Assembly (NCBI GenBank): GCA_021234155.1
Contig: JAJEKV010000080.1
Coordinates: 3,521,867-3,585,866 of the forward strand
DNA from: Isoetes taiwanensis
Lineage: Eukaryota; Streptophyta; Lycopodiopsida; Isoetales; Isoetaceae
Length of the DNA stretch: 64,000 bases
Direction: 5' to 3'
Shown: in pieces, positions 20,024 through 33,449 of the stretch
Layout of the letters: the number at the start of each line of letters is the position of its first letter
How positions within the stretch are numbered: the stretch's first letter is position 1
The notes under the pieces: model-generated
Told to the model about the DNA's origin: nothing
Databases searched by the model: none
The model's input: the letters and a program-made list of their open reading frames with translations, nothing else
Made by a program: the position numbers and the translations under genes

Positions 20024-22915
20024 AGATTAATCTCCCTGAATAAACACAAATGATATTGTGCTTGTACACGTCATCGATCCATGCCAAAGGACATGATGAT
20101 GTGGAATATGTCCATTCATGAAGAGATGCAACTCACTCTTCATACACTATGTAAAGCCATAATCCAGGCTCTTCGGATTATCTCTAATATATACAATTTT
20201 CCGCACAATTCTATTTCATAACATGGTATCAGAGCCTCGTTAAAAGGCTAAAGAAATCCAGGGCTGCCTTTTAGAGCAGCCCAAGCGACCCGAGCAAAAG
20301 TCATCAAGCGATCCTGGACACACAATCCGGAAGAAATTAAGGTTTATTCAAATCTTAATTTTTTTTCCTCTAAATTTTAAGCAAGCACATAAAGCAGCGA
20401 GATTATGCTGCCATGATATTGCTCATTGAAGCAAATTTATAACGGCTTCTGTACAAGAATTCTGAATTGGCACCCCCCTGCCAAATTCCTCCCATGGTCT
20501 TAGCAAAGAAGGCTATGAAGACCGAAAATTATGCTGTAGCCATCAAACAATGCTCAACGGTTATTCCAATGAACAAGACACTGAGGAATATGCATAAAAT
20601 TTGCATGAAAGATCTCCAAGAGAGATGCCTCTAAGGCAATTGCAGAGATTCATGAAGCATTCAGACCCATAATTCCTTTATGCAAAGGAAATTGCAAAAT
20701 GGGTAAAATCTGAGTTCTCGGATTCCTATGGAGGGCAATAAGGATTTGCCACTCCTCTTGAACAATGACAGCAGAAGAGAATCAAACCCTCTGGTTTTAT
20801 CAAACGGAGCAAGGCAGGCCATGCAACCCAAAAGATTTGCACGCAAGCAAAGAGATCCGGATTTACCTATCTCTGGAGGCATCGTTTTCACTCTTGCTGT
20901 CAAACGGCAGCAGAAGGAAGCAAAAAATAAAATCTTCTTGTTTCTTTGAATCCAGTCGTACCTGTTTGTATGCCATTCAGCCATTTCTGGCTCTGTCGAA
21001 GATCTGGCTTTTGACCAGACCAGTAACGGATATGGGCGGCCGCGACAACCCAAAGACATCGCCCAGACAAAATTTTTTGGCACAAACGTGCCACGTGGAC
21101 AGACACCAAACGGTGCGCCCTAACAGACATATCATTTCGGCCTCCCAGTCTTGCTTCCAACACGATTTCATCTATTCTGCTCCAAATCCACAAATCGCCC
21201 CAACCTCTTTCTGTTTTCTCAAAATTGCTCTTAAAGAGCCGGATCATCTCCTCAAGACTCCTATCTTATAGCAGAAAATCATTCTGATTTTGGAGCATAT
21301 TACAAGCAAGATAATCATTAAAAGTTTTCTTTTGGTGCTGATTATAATGGACAAAGGCAAAAGACCTGCTGAAGAAAGTAATTCCAATCAATCTTCGAAC
21401 TCCCAAGGATGTTCAAAGTACTCACCTCCTCCAAAGCGAAAGGTGAAGTATTCTCAGAATTTATTTATGATTATGCGTAACTCTTTAAAACTTCTATTAA
21501 AAGAGTTAAAATCATGGATTGTGAACTAAATTCACATACTCCAAACCTGGACTTAAACTCATATTGTTGCTCTAAGCATCAACAAGAGCTTCAGCAACCG
21601 GTGTACATTTTACACCATCCAGGGGCCCTGTTCCTTGAATGGTCCCCGGATTAATGAGAGTCCCATTGAGACCACTTCTGATGACGACACTCCAATTCCT
21701 AACAGAAATAATGATAGTGCTGCATCTCCAATTTCTATTATAGAAATTTCAAGTGACTCATCTATTCTGGCAAATGAGTCTTATGACGATTACTCAAGCA
21801 TAAGTACAAATTCTGACGAAGATTTGGCAAATGATGACGAATATTATCATCTCTTTGAAGCCACCACAACTGGAGCTCAAGAGCATATGGAGTCATCAAA
21901 CTCCAGCTAAGTTGTTCAATTCTGCAAAAGTAATAAAAGCCATCCATAATAATTTGGATGCATAAACCCACGTATTAGTGGTCATCTATATGAGGTTAAA
22001 GCCACCTCTAAGTGGTACTCCATAGGCCACTAACTCTTCTAGGTCCTTGAAAACGTTCACTCAAGGCCTACAACTCTCAACCTAGATCTTGTTGGAAGTT
22101 CCCAAGATCAAAAGGGGGAGAAGTTAGGGAAAGCCATAAGCACATGGCACACCCATATTATATGTGAAGAGTAGTTGGAGTTATTCTAGAAGTTTGATCT
22201 TGTAAACTTCCAAAGACTTGAATAAGTTCAAGTATTGCGACTTACAAAGTTAAGGGTGTAAGTCCACAACCCTAGTGGCGTCTAACTTATATTTTGGGAA
22301 TACGCCCACACTTGGTGGCACCCATAGTAATGAAGACCACGTTATGGTGGTAATGTTTATAATGAAGCTGCAAGTAAAGAAAGGAGCAATGAAGACCCCA
22401 AGATAAGAAGCCGCACAAAATTCTCAAGAAGAAGATCATATAAAGGTTTGTTCATGAAGAGTATTAACAGTAATGAATAAAGATTAATCTCCCTGAATAA
22501 ACACAAATGATATTGTGCTTGTACACGCCATCGCCCATGCCAAACTCTCCCCGAGATTCCAAAGTAGTCACATCGGATTACGCTACGTGTTCAATGTGGT
22601 TAGCCTCTTTGCGAGCCTTTTCTCCTTTTACTTATCTAGTATGGAGTAAGCACATGGTGTTGCAGGCTCGTGTTCCAGCAGCACCCTCTTGTGCTTATAC
22701 AACTAGATGAGAAATATTCATTTTGTACTTATTCTTGCTGAGTAATAAACTTTTTTGTTCGTCCTTCAAAAAAAAAAAAATCGTCCAATGTGGAATGTAT
22801 CCATTCATGAAGAGATGCAACTCATGCCTCTTCATACACTATGTAAAGCTATAATCCAGGCTCTTTGGATTATCTCTAATATATACAATTTTCCGCACAA
22901 TTATGTTTCATAACA
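20005..22915 (+). mobile_element. Non-autonomous LTR retroelement, copy B
   Basis: Truncated 5' LTR 20,005-20,223, primer site 20,224-20,235, purine tract at about 22,110-22,120 and 3' LTR about 22,123-22,915. The 5' LTR starts at TATTAACAGTAATGAATAAAG, which in the 3' LTR lies internally at about 22,463. The internal region is almost identical to copy A. It carries the same poly(A) retroposon in the 3' LTR. Confidence 0.8.
22538..22780 (+). mobile_element. Poly(A)-tailed retroposon inside the 3' LTR, copy B
   Basis: Counterpart of 12,152-12,398, ending in about 12 A before TCGTCCA. The left target duplication is changed to ATCGCCCA. The first 80 bases differ from copy A in a clustered way (CTGTTACAGG region missing). 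Confidence 0.65.
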
Positions 22916-23938
22916 CTCACATGGCAAATCGATTTTGTGGTGGCGGAAGGGCTGCTGCCCCGTGCGGAACGGATGGGATCAGCAGCCATTTACATGAAAA
23001 TACTCCCCACTGGTGTTGCCTCCTCTCACTGACATGGCATCATCCTTCAGCAAGAATCCTTCATCATCATGCTTCTGCCTCTAATTTCCTGGACTCCATC
23101 CATGCCGCTTCAAAAATAAGATGATCTATGGGAGTCTTGAATCCCAGTCAGTCTCTTAAGTTTTGTTAATCAGATTCGATTGAAGGCTCTGTGATTTTTC
23201 AAAAATTCAAGCTCTGTAATTTGAAGGCTCTGTTATTTTCGAAATCCCAGCTCTATGATTTGAAGGCTCTGTGATTTCTATGATTTTAGATATCCAATCT
23301 CTGTGATTTCAAGACTCTGTGGTGTCGAAATCAAATCAATTGGTCCAGGATTTGAAAAACTACCCAGATTTGTCAGCATGTAAACAGCATTTTGTGCTTG
23401 TTGATGAGGCCCAACTGATTAAGCGTTGCCTCAGCCAGGCAAAAATATGTACCTCAGCTCGCCCGCCGTGGACGGTGCAATGCTGAGTGGAAAAAGCTAA
23501 GCCGCTGAATTTGGGCCCTGCGCTGTTTCAGCACTGGGCAAAAAAATGATCGTGTGAGTGGTCCATTACACAATAAGCTGGCAAAGTTACGATGAAAATC
23601 TGCAGCTCAAGTTGATGCGATAGTTGCTGGCAAACACAGGGATCAAGCTTCATTAGCTGCAAAGGCGAATCCATCTCATTATTAGAAGCATAAGGCGGGG
23701 CCACGTAGATCATCTTTCCAGCCAGTTCCTTCATCTCCTCTTCTTCAAATTTTCATCGTGGATGGGAACAATTTTGATGGAGTGCAAATCAGAGATTTTG
23801 CACCTAGATCATGCATACAAAAGTTAATGCATGAGTTAATGTTTTGACATCATTAGTAAATCCTCAATCTGGGAATGCGGCCATACTCCATGAAAAACAA
23901 ACTTTTGCAAGTGAAGGGAATGCAAGTGAAGAGAGTAC

Positions 23939-26900
23939 TTGAGTGCAGAGAAGAATGTTCAGAGTAGTAGCTCATCTGCTTGGAGGCAGAGCAATACCAT
24001 AGAAAGAATTTCAAGGCCCAGGTTTAGTGAATGGATGAAGCAAAAGGCCCCGGAGTGTCTAAAAGTAAAAAGAGTTCAAGATGCAGTAAATATTCTTAAA
24101 GGTGTAATATTGGAAATGGCGAATGCTTGCAAAAATAACGCAATGCTTACTCAATGAAGCTGAAGTCCCTAATCCAATGTGTAGAGATCAACCATAAGAG
24201 GCCTAACATGGCACCTGAAGTACTTGGGCCTTACTCAGTATCAATCTATTAAAGCCCTTTGGTGAGAATTTCTTTCTTATCTTATTTGATGAAAAGGATG
24301 CAGTTGAAAAGATGGTTTGTAGAGCTGTGGACTATTTTGCTGGAGGGCACATCCTATATCAGTATCTGGCTTCACCCCGGATAAGGCAGTTGGAGTTAAG
24401 CTACCATGTTGGTTTGAAATTGAGAAATTCTCTGTTGATATATTGGTTTTGGAATTCCTAATAGCAATAGCCAATGGCCTTGGAACATATATCTCCCATT
24501 CTATTTTGCGAGGCATGAGGATCTGTGCAGCAATCTCAGCAAGCTTGCCTATCCCTAGTGAAATATTAGTGAAAAGTGGGAGCATCCCCTATCATTTTAA
24601 TCTGAAGCTCCTAAATGGACTGGAGTTAAAGAGAATGTTCTCCAAGTTCATTTTGGAGGTCCAAGATGCTCTTAACAACAATCAAGAGAATGTGAACACT
24701 AAAAGTGAATGTAAGAAGTGAGACAGAGATGTAGCCCCTAAAGCAGGTGATAAAGCACACGCCTCAAATGGACGAGAGGTCCGAATCAGTTCGGAATCCA
24801 TTCAAGAGGAGGTTAGAACACGCGAACTATGAAGAATAGTATCCATGCTGGAGAAGATCAAAAGAGTGACATCAATAGTGATTTGACGAGAATAAGCAAA
24901 ATTAACCAAACAGAAGGGATGCGTCCTACAATAGTAATGGGGTAAATAAGCAAGTTCATTCCATGTCTTTGGTAAACAATGTTAATATTGCTAATTGTGG
25001 CAGTGAGATTATTTTATATGAGAAAAGCAATCAAGGGAAACTAGCAGGTGATCAAACCCAGGAGCAGGAGGGTTGGCAAGAGGTGTATAGTAAGGGCAAT
25101 GGAAGGCTCAAGTCACAGGCAAGAAAGGGGAAACCATCTAAACCTTTGGACTGTGAAAAATACAATAGGAATTGGTCAACAAAAACAGAAGCATGGGCCA
25201 TGCAATGAGGAGATGTCCGAGTTTTATAAACAAGTGACTAAATGGGCAGATTGCGATATGGAGATATTGACTCTTTAAATGCTCTTGTCCAAGCTACTGG
25301 GGGTAAAAATTTGAATATGGCTAGAAAAACTTCTCAAAATAAAGCTATTGAAGTGGAACCATGGATCCAGCGGAAAGAACATTTATCCAACAAATGATAA
25401 AATACAAAGCTGTATGCAAATGGAGTCGCGCTGATAGCATGAATTTACAGGTACAGAAAGGAAGGAAAAGAAAGATAGTATATTTCTGTGTACTAGTCAG
25501 GAATAACTACACAAGAATATGTTCTGCAATTCCTATTACCAGAGTCTCCTCTACCTGGTGTGAGCAATCTTCTATAGTTCATGCTGTTGCTTCTTTTTTA
25601 GGAAATAAATGTTTGGAGAGCACTAATGTTATTTTTGCTGGTAACAATAGAGCAGGAATTTTTACAATTTTCCATCTATGATTATTGTCTCTTGGAATTT
25701 GCGAGGCATCAAGGGGATCCTTAAGCACGGTCATGTTTTAGCAGCTATCAGATCTCTGAAGGCAGATGTCATCCTTTTGCAGGAACATAGGCTTCCAGAC
25801 TTTAAGGACAAATCTATTTGGATTGGTAGTAATTACTCCTCATACAGTTGTGCTGCTAATGGTACTAAAGGTGGCACATGCATTCTGTGGAAGGTACAAG
25901 TAGAAAAGTATCAATTTCTAGGAAGTTGTAGGAGGTGGCAGGTGGTTCTTTTTGAAACAAAGGATTGTGTATGGGGACTCTTCAATGTCTATGCCTCTAA
26001 TATACCTACAGAAAGGGCAATTATGTGGAGAGATTGAGCATTAGATAACTCATCAAGAAGGGGGAGTTTGACAATTAAATCCTTGGAGGGGATCTAAATA
26101 TGACTGATGTTTGAGACCAAAAAATTGGGCTACACAGGAACTTGCTACAGGGGAGAAAATTGCATAGAACTCTCTCTTATATAATGTTGGCTTCTCCTTG
26201 ATTCCTCCATCAAATGCTACATTCTCATGGTCTAATAAGCAAAAAGGGCATGACAGTGTATACTGTTTGTTAGACAGATTCTATATGGTCAACAGGACAT
26301 ACTCCTTCTTGGATAGATGCGATATGGAAGGAGAGCTTGCTTTCTCACATTCAGATCATGTGCCACAAAAGCTAGTCATGGAGAATATCCCTACTCAAAG
26401 AAGACGAGATAATGTGCCTTTCAAGTTTAACACCTCCTTACTAGGAAAAGAAGGATTTTGCAGACCATTTAAGACTTTCTTGGACCTCCCTATCTAATAC
26501 AGAATGCCTCTCTTTTATGACGACGTGGGTAAAAAAACTTAGTTTGATGAAGGTGTTGATCAAGAAGTGGGGCAAAAATAGGTCTTTGGAATTCAGAAAA
26601 GAGAAAGATGATGTGTATAACCTCCTAAAGATAGTCAAACAGGAGTTGCTACTAGATCCCTGTAATAGAGACAAATAATCTACAAAGGAGGAGTTGGAAG
26701 GAAAAGCCAAGGCCATTGAGGAGGGGGAAGCTAGAGGGGCTGTTGTGTGCTCTAAAACCAAATGGTACCTGAGTCAAACCTTGAAAATTCTAGGTGCTTT
26801 TTTAGAATGGCAGGGGACAGACTATCAGAAAATAGTATCACATCAATGAAGGATAGTCACCAAAGTACACTTTTTGATCCGAGGAGTATCAAAACGTTTG

Positions 26901-29900
26901 TTAGAGAGAGCTTCCAAGCTCAATTCAAAGAAGACCCTCTTCTGCCCTTCTATCAGTCTCAAATCTCTCAGTGGTTGACCAAGATTGATTGGAATGATAA
27001 GATTACAGTGGGTGACAATCAGACTCTACTGCATCAACTGGAAGGAGAAGAGATATATGAAATATTATGCTCTTCGGCTTCTGGTAAGTCTCCTGGCCTT
27101 GATGGCTTTCCTCTTAAATTTTTTGGGGAGTTTTGGGATGACCTTGGTTGTGACTTTGTGAAAGCTATTAGGGAGGCTTGGTCCTCTTGCATATTACATC
27201 CTACACTAGCTGCAGACTTCATTACTTTGATCCCAAAAGCCTCTAGACCCCAGTCACTTGAAGAGTCGCAACCTATTGCACTAACAAATATCTTATATAA
27301 GGTATTTATAAAAGGAATTGCCAATCGTTTAAAGCCTATCTTAAACAAGGTTATTGGTAGGGAGTAATCAGCTTTCCTTCCAGGTAGGTATATCCTAGAT
27401 AATATCTAGCTGCTAGGGAAGAGATGCACTGGTGCCGAACCACATGCAGAACCGTGTATTGGTCAAGATGGACTTCAGAAAAGTCTATGATTCTCTTGGG
27501 GGGGACAATTTGCAATAGGTGATGTGTCCCATGGGATTCCATAAGAAGTTTATTGATATCTCAATGGCAATGAATAAACTTGCCTCAGCATCAGTCTTGA
27601 TAAATGGTGAGCCTTCTGATCTTTTTGATCTAGGAAAGGTATACGCCAATGTTTCCTACTTGCTCCCTACCTCTTTATAATTATGGCGAATCTTTTCACA
27701 ATGACAGTTAACCTCAAAGCTTTGTAAGGGGGCCTCAGTAGCTTGGTTCTGCCAGGTCAAGGAGAAAGACTTACAATTATGCAATACGCGGATGACACCT
27801 TCATGTTCCTAGTTTTGGATTCAACGCCAACAAGAGTATACTTCTCTGGGGTTTAGATGGAGACATTGACCCCTGTGCTTAAAAATTGAGCTTCCTAGTC
27901 ATAGCTGCTGGAGATCCAGTAAAAGCTCTTAGGTTTGCCACTTGCTCTTTCAAATAGCATGAAGGGCCATTGGACCCTCATTAGACAAACTAAGGAAGAA
28001 GGTTTGTGGTCTGCTAGGGGCTTATCTGTGGCAAGGAGAGTAGCAATTGCTAATGTCGTGTTAGAGAGCTGTCATTTGCATTTTTCATCAGTACTTGTAG
28101 CCCAGGAAGGAGTATACAACTAGATACAAGTCATCATTAGAAAATTCATATGGAGGGGTATGGATGATGTTGCATGGTCCGAGTTGTGTAGAGATAATAA
28201 GGATGGCATCCTTTTAAGCAGGCTCAAGCCTTAGCGGCCAAATTTGTCTGGCGAATTTTACAAGGAGATACATCTCCTGATTTGATATTTATTAAGCAGT
28301 GGTTTGATTTATGCAAGATCCAAAGCAAGCCGTCTCTCCCGAGGGATGAATTAGGTGCCCTGTTTTATAACTTCAAGGTAGCTCCTGGCACTTTTCTATT
28401 GATGAGGAGAATTCTTCATGCTTGGAAGGAAGTACAAACAGTGTGTTTCCCCGTGGTTGTACCTAAAGATGTTGGAGAATTAGTATATTTTGGAACACCG
28501 GTGTTTGGGAAAAATATGGTCTCCCTTTGGCATTATCAGACTTGTAGTGCAAAGGGCAGGAATAGTGGCTAAGCTTCTCCTAGCAAATTCATGAAAAACC
28601 TTATGCTCTAGAAGAATACAATTCTTTAGGTGGACAGCTCTTCAAGGAGGTCTCAACACACCAGAGAAGCTGGTCCTTAGAGGAATTTTGACGGAAGACT
28701 AGTGCCCTCTGGATGCCAGCCTAGTGAATTTCCTTCACATATCTTTTTTTGTCCTAAGATTATTGAGTTTTGGCATTGGATTTGTCCTATCCTGGGATCA
28801 GAGATACCCCAATTTGGGTGGTGTGGTGCTATATACTGATCTCGGATACATGCTCCCTTGTTGCTCTTTGGTCAATGTGACCTGTTGGATTATAGGAAGA
28901 CATCGGTGTGATGTGGCTCTTGGGGGGGGGGACTAAAAGCATCTCTATTGAGAAATTAAAGAATCACTTTGGGCAGTTCTGAAGAGAAAATGTTCTGAAC
29001 AATTCTCAACGGTGCGTGCATGTCTAATAGCTGGAAGAGTATCCTCGCTGCTTCTGCCCTCTTTCGGAAGCCTTGGCAGAAGGTAGAGTTTTCTATCTCC
29101 ATTTCTACTATGACAGTTGCAGGATAGGATGGGGTATGGCCGCTACTTCCAACTCCCTCTTTTAGCATCAGCACTTGATCTAGTAGGAGACTATTTTAAG
29201 CATTTGCCATCTGTGTTTTCGTATTTAGGAAGAGTTAGGCTAGTAGTCAGCTTGTTTTCTTGGCTGATACTAGAGCACATAGATGGTATTTAGGCTTGAT
29301 TTTTCAGATCTCGATAGGACATTTATTCTGCTCATTGGATATGGCTTCAGCTGTGAACCAGGCCTGCACTTATTGCAGTCACGGTTATGGTCTCTTGGTC
29401 ATCTCCTAAGTAGCCTTATGTTCATTTCTATTTGGTGTTGGAGAGAGTTTCGATTTTCTGTTGCATTCACTGCAACCTGAAGGCCGCAATCACTTTGGTT
29501 GTGTCTGCACTCACTGCAGCATGCCTTTTCTTGGCTATTACCATGACAGGAGGGGACATAAAATGGCTTATTTTGGCTCTTGTGTGTTGCTTGCTTGGTA
29601 TTGCCTATGGGGTTTTTCCCCTTCTCTATCCTAGCTAGAGAGGATGACATGGTGATCCGTCCACGTCAGATTGGTAAAGCAAGATGTACAGGACGAGAGA
29701 CCTGTGTCTCTTGTAGCTGCAACACATATATTGTTTAAATGGTAATGTCTTCAAATCTTCCGGGGGTGTGCTTCAGTAGACAGATATTATTGAAACATAT
29801 ATTTTGTACACTGTAACTCCTATTTGTCATGAAAAGGCTGCCATGGATCTGTGGGGCTGCAGCATCTTGCTGGAGACTTCTCTGGAAAATTTCCATTAGA

Positions 29901-30545
29901 ATTGTGATTGGCTTTCTCCTGTAGTATTTAGAACTGTTAAATATATGTTTCTTTGCCTTGAGGCTCTACATGAAAAGAGTAGCCTGGTCTATAGTACCTC
30001 TATTGCAGAAAAGAGGTTGAGGCAGTTATACAAGTGGAGTAGCGGATTGCTCTAGTATTGGAGGGAGCTCTTGGAGAAATGCCTATAGTACCTTGCTAGT
30101 GGGAAGACAGTTGGCAATCTTGCCTAGTACAACTCTACTTCTGCTTGAAATCTTGCGGGTTAGACTTCTTGGTAGTGGAGTGTGTTTCTGGAAGAGCTGC
30201 TAGTAGGAGAAGAAGGCAGATCTTCAAACGTTCTCATACAGTCCAGAGCGACCTGTAGTGACCTATCTTATTCTTCTAGGTATTCCTTCGGCTGCGTTCT
30301 TCAGGATCTTGAGGAATAATTTTTTGATTGCACTCTACAAGTGCTATTACCTTCTATAGTACCTACAATAGCTGGGAAGAAGGCCATGTCGTCCGTGCGT
30401 GTATTTTTTGTGACAATTCTTTCTATCTGGCGAACAAGAGCATTGTATACTTCCTATTTGGCCTATTGTGGAGCCCACAAGAAGGTCGTGTATTGTTTTT
30501 ATATTAATCAAAATTTTCTTACCCTCAAAAAAAAGAAAAGAAAGG
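23939..30545 (+). pseudogene. L1-type LINE, near full length but broken (copy B and downstream)
   Basis: ORF1 region about 23,939-25,400: ISRPRFSEWMKQKAPECLK, then RICAAISASLPIPSEILVKS. ORF2 starts at 25,678 with MIIVSWNLRGIKG. The first 119 residues of the APE endonuclease are open (VILLQEHRLPD, NGTKGGTCILWK), then a stop at 26,037. The frame 26,762-27,367 gives the RT start: SGKSPGLDGFPLKFFGEFWD, FITLIPK and LTNILYKVFIKGIANRLKPI. A stop follows IGRE where FLPGR should continue. The catalytic YADD is at 27,785-27,796 in another frame. C-terminal sequence (WFDLCKI, FYNFKVAPGTFLL) is at 28,282-28,572. The element ends in TTACCCTC and a short A-rich tail at about 30,537-30,545. Many stops and frameshifts make it dead. 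Length of about 6.6 kb is usual for a plant L1. Confidence 0.85.
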
Positions 30546-30599
30546 GGAATTACTATGGAAGTGGCTCTAATGGCTTTGCCTCACCATAGGAAGATGGGG

Positions 30600-30915
30600 A
30601 TGAGCTATCATAAGGGCCTGGACAGAATTGGCAAGATTGAAAGGTTACTTTAAATGTTACTTGATGAGTTTTGAGGACGTAGTCCCAAATGTTGGGACAA
30701 GTAGAGGAAACTATCTGAGTAACTAAGTATGTATGGTCTCTCTACCATCATGCTAAAGTGGAAATGGGAGTTCCTAAGGTACACATAGCATGATGCATAG
30801 GTATCCATAATATTAGTGTTAATTCTTTCTATCTGTCCATTGTGGTGGACTTCTTGTACTCTATCATTATTAATTAAAAAATTCATTCTTACCCTAAAAT
30901 AAAATAAAATAATAA
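30600..30915 (+). mobile_element. Second LINE 3' end remnant
   Basis: The final 60 bases (TTAATTAAAAAATTC, ATTCTTACCCTAAAATAAAA) and a CATTGTGGTGGACTTCTTGTA block repeat, with divergence, the last part of the LINE that ends at 30,545. It is an older 5'-truncated copy ending in an A-rich, imperfect tail. Confidence 0.55.
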
Positions 30916-31700
30916 AGTGGTATATTGTAGTATGAAAATAGAGCATGTGGGAATTTTTGTGAAACCTGTATTTCATACTACACTTTGTTAGGGTTGAGCA
31001 AAGAGATCCGAAGGCTTGATGTAGGGGGGCGGATTTTAAATGTAAAATTGGTGTTATTGTCTACATTTGATGGCAATTCTGGGTAAAATAGTCTATGCTA
31101 TAACCCCCCCGGTTTTTATGTCGTCTATAACTCCTTGAGAAGCTCCTAGGCATGGATTTCTAAAGGCCCTTTCAATCTTCTAATTTTTTTTTTTTTTTTG
31201 GCTTGATGGAGAGCCACATCTTCAGTAGATTCATAGATTACATTTGGAGCTGGTTAATATGGCAGTATGTGTTTGGTACAAATGTAGAAACCCCTGCATT
31301 CTTGGTAAAACTCTGTTACAGATTATTCTGGTGGAGGCATGTAAAGTATGACATTCACATTTTCTTATAAGTAATGTACTGTATGATTTCTTAATGAAAA
31401 AAGCCTTTGGGTTTCTGGAGTATGGACGCAATAGAAAAGAAGCCTGAATGGTGTGTCCTTTATGAAAATTTAAATTGTACATGATATGCAAATTGGAAAA
31501 ATTCGTGATGATGTTATGAGTAGGAATAAGGCAAATAATGTTGTGGTATGGAAGAACAGAATAGAAGAAGAATATCCATGACATCTATGTTGGCCTTTAC
31601 TGATTCTTGCACCAGAGAACTGGTTATTCAAAGGTAATGCATAAGTATGTGGATTGGATAGGTAAGAAATGAAATACAGGGGCATGATCAATATGGAGCA
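30916..31700. other. Unassigned spacer
   Basis: AT-rich sequence with a T tract at 31,182-31,199. No gene, repeat pair or RNA was recognised. Minus-strand frames here are short and without domains. Confidence 0.4.
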
Positions 31701-31703
31701 AGA

Positions 31704-31775
31704 ATAATAAGTAGAATAGAATAGAATAGAATATGATTTTATCGTCCACGGAGACCAACTGGCCTATGGGACCCA
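31704..31775 (-). mobile_element. Retroposon 3' end with pentanucleotide tail
   Basis: Read on the minus strand: TTGGTCTCCGTGGACGATAA followed by AATCATATTC and then (TATTC)n. The same block, with one or two changes, ends the 5S-derived element at 54.3 kb. The sequence upstream (higher coordinates) is not 5S; it contains ATG/ATC-rich DNA up to about 31,850 and could be the truncated body of a LINE. Tails of short tandem units are typical of some non-LTR elements. Confidence 0.6.
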
Positions 31776-31884
31776 AGTACAAAGAGAGAGCAGCAGACGT
31801 ATTACTACCAGGATTATGATGATATTATGATGATGATGATATGAAAAACAAAGCTTTAAAGCCTACATGATTTGTCTGTTTGCA

Positions 31885-31990
31885 TTAGAAGGTGCATGGG
31901 AAATAGTCCCCTGCCCTTTAAGGGCAGACAAGTTGCTTGGAGGTGCACAGGGGGTTCGAATCCCCCATGTTGTATCTTTTGTGTGCTTCT
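31885..31990 (+). mobile_element. tRNA-like SINE head
   Basis: A clear T-arm/box B, GGGGGTTCGAATCCCCC, at 31,950-31,966, preceded by GGCAGACAAGTTGCTTGG in the position of a degenerate box A/D-arm. There is no proper acceptor stem pairing or anticodon arm, so it is not a tRNA gene. Most likely an old tRNA-derived SINE or pseudogene. A simple tail was not identified. Confidence 0.5.
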
Positions 31991-32059
31991 ACTTGCAGCT
32001 GGCAGGCTGATGTAGTGGAGACAGAGCATCCCATGTATGAAATACAATCATAAGAAATA

Positions 32060-32891
32060 ATATAAGGGGCTTTTGTGACAGTTATTATAGGCGCTGCCGA
32101 GGGAACTCTATATTGTAGGCAAGCCTTTAATCTTGTGGCACAGGCTGCTCGATACTAATATAGGATCCTTATCCTTTCATTGCTTTATATGGCATGTCCC
32201 TATTTTTAAGGGGTTACAACCTAATTTAAGCTTATTAACTTAACCTAATATTAGAGTTATATTCAATGGTTGTCAAACCCCTTAAATATAGAGCCACCTA
32301 AGTATTTGGCCCCATATGATGCTTAGGTGTGGTAATACGATGATTCGGGAGGGAATATCCATGGGAATATTCCTAGATCCAAAGGCTGGAAATTGTCTAT
32401 GGCACTCATCTGCCATAATCAGTAGTTATGGCCTTGTATTTGTCTTTACATGCATCCCATTATGTTTGTTTCAATGAAGCACAAAGAACTAGTTAAAATC
32501 TCATCTTCTGGTTGAAATCTAAGTGTAGGAAGTGTTAGAACTACCTTGTGCCAGAGCAAACTCATCCATTTTTTAGATCAAACAAGATGAATTTGAGACA
32601 TGTTCTCATAGTCTAGCATCTTGGTATGATACCTCACTGAACAAATATCTCTTTGAGTTTTAGTTGATTTATGTGTAGCAGCGACTATATGTACACTCTC
32701 TATAGCTCGTATCTAGAGTACAGACGTGTCATAAGCACCATGTCTTCTGAATCACCGATTTAGAAAAATTGTCCTCCATGCCTTGTTTTTTTTTTTTAAG
32801 ATATTAAGATGATAGACTCTTTTTCTAGTAATGAGATTGCACACATCATTTTCGGTCAAGTCTTTCCACTAAATGCTTCAACTAGCTATGT
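32060..32891. other. Unassigned spacer
   Basis: No coding or structural signal beyond short T tracts (32,787-32,797). Confidence 0.4.
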
Positions 32892-32985
32892 CACTTTTGG
32901 GTTGCCCCTAGGGGGGCAAACCCTTGTTTATGTGGGCTTTTGGCATATCCTAGGTATATGCTAGAATATCCCTAGGATATGCTGG
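32892..32985 (+). repeat. Transposon-end-like sequence, family member 1
   Basis: TTTGGGTTGCCCCTAGGGG, then after about 35 bases a cluster of palindromic ATATCCTAGG/CCTAGGATATGC motifs. Related sequences occur at 40,650-40,735 (same strand) and 50,998-51,085 (opposite strand). Possibly the terminal region of a DNA transposon with subterminal binding motifs. Confidence 0.45.
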
Positions 32986-33449
32986 TGTCTGCAAAAAACT
33001 TATGATTGGCTGTAAATGCTCGGTCACTTCTGTTGGTGGGCAGCCGCTCTCGAAACCGGCTAACCGGAGAGGTATCTTGGGCAGATGGCAAGTATTTTGA
33101 GTGTGTGTGCAGGCGCCAGAAGAACCGATCTGGCTTCTACAGTTGTGTGCAAATTTGCCAAACCTTCAATGCTGATGTGAGGAGCGTTTGCTTGTGGATA
33201 TACACCATGCCAAAAATTCAAACTTTGCACGATGCCAAAAAGCACTCTGTTCTTCATCTTTGGGGCTTTCATACTCCCAGCTTGGTAAGTGTTAGGCTTA
33301 TTTTTCAGTCTATTTTTTGCATTAGCAATCCAAGCGGTCATCCCATCTTCCCATCTATTGGCTTCCGTGATTGCCATTGACGGGAAAGGCCATGTAAAGC
33401 ATTTGAAGAGATTTGCAAGTATACCTTTCATTTCATTTTTTTTCTAGGG
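32986..33449. other. Moderately GC spacer with open frames on both strands
   Basis: Frames 33,006-33,380 (+) and 33,060-33,431 (-) overlap almost entirely. Neither shows a recognised domain. They may be decayed host sequence. No call. Confidence 0.3.

Larger units (their letters stand above)
16670..27080 (+). repeat. Tandem duplication, copy B
   Basis: Second copy of the 10.4-kb unit, in the same orientation. After 27,080 the LINE continues as CTGGTAAGTCTCC, the sequence expected before the duplication. At 16,670 the same LINE point is instead joined to the acyl-CoA-binding exon. Copy B lacks the transposon found at 3,742-6,499 of copy A. Confidence 0.93.

Noticed and set aside
30600-31000. 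Separate gene between LINE tails
   Set aside because: The only frames are short, and the sequence matches a diverged LINE 3' end.
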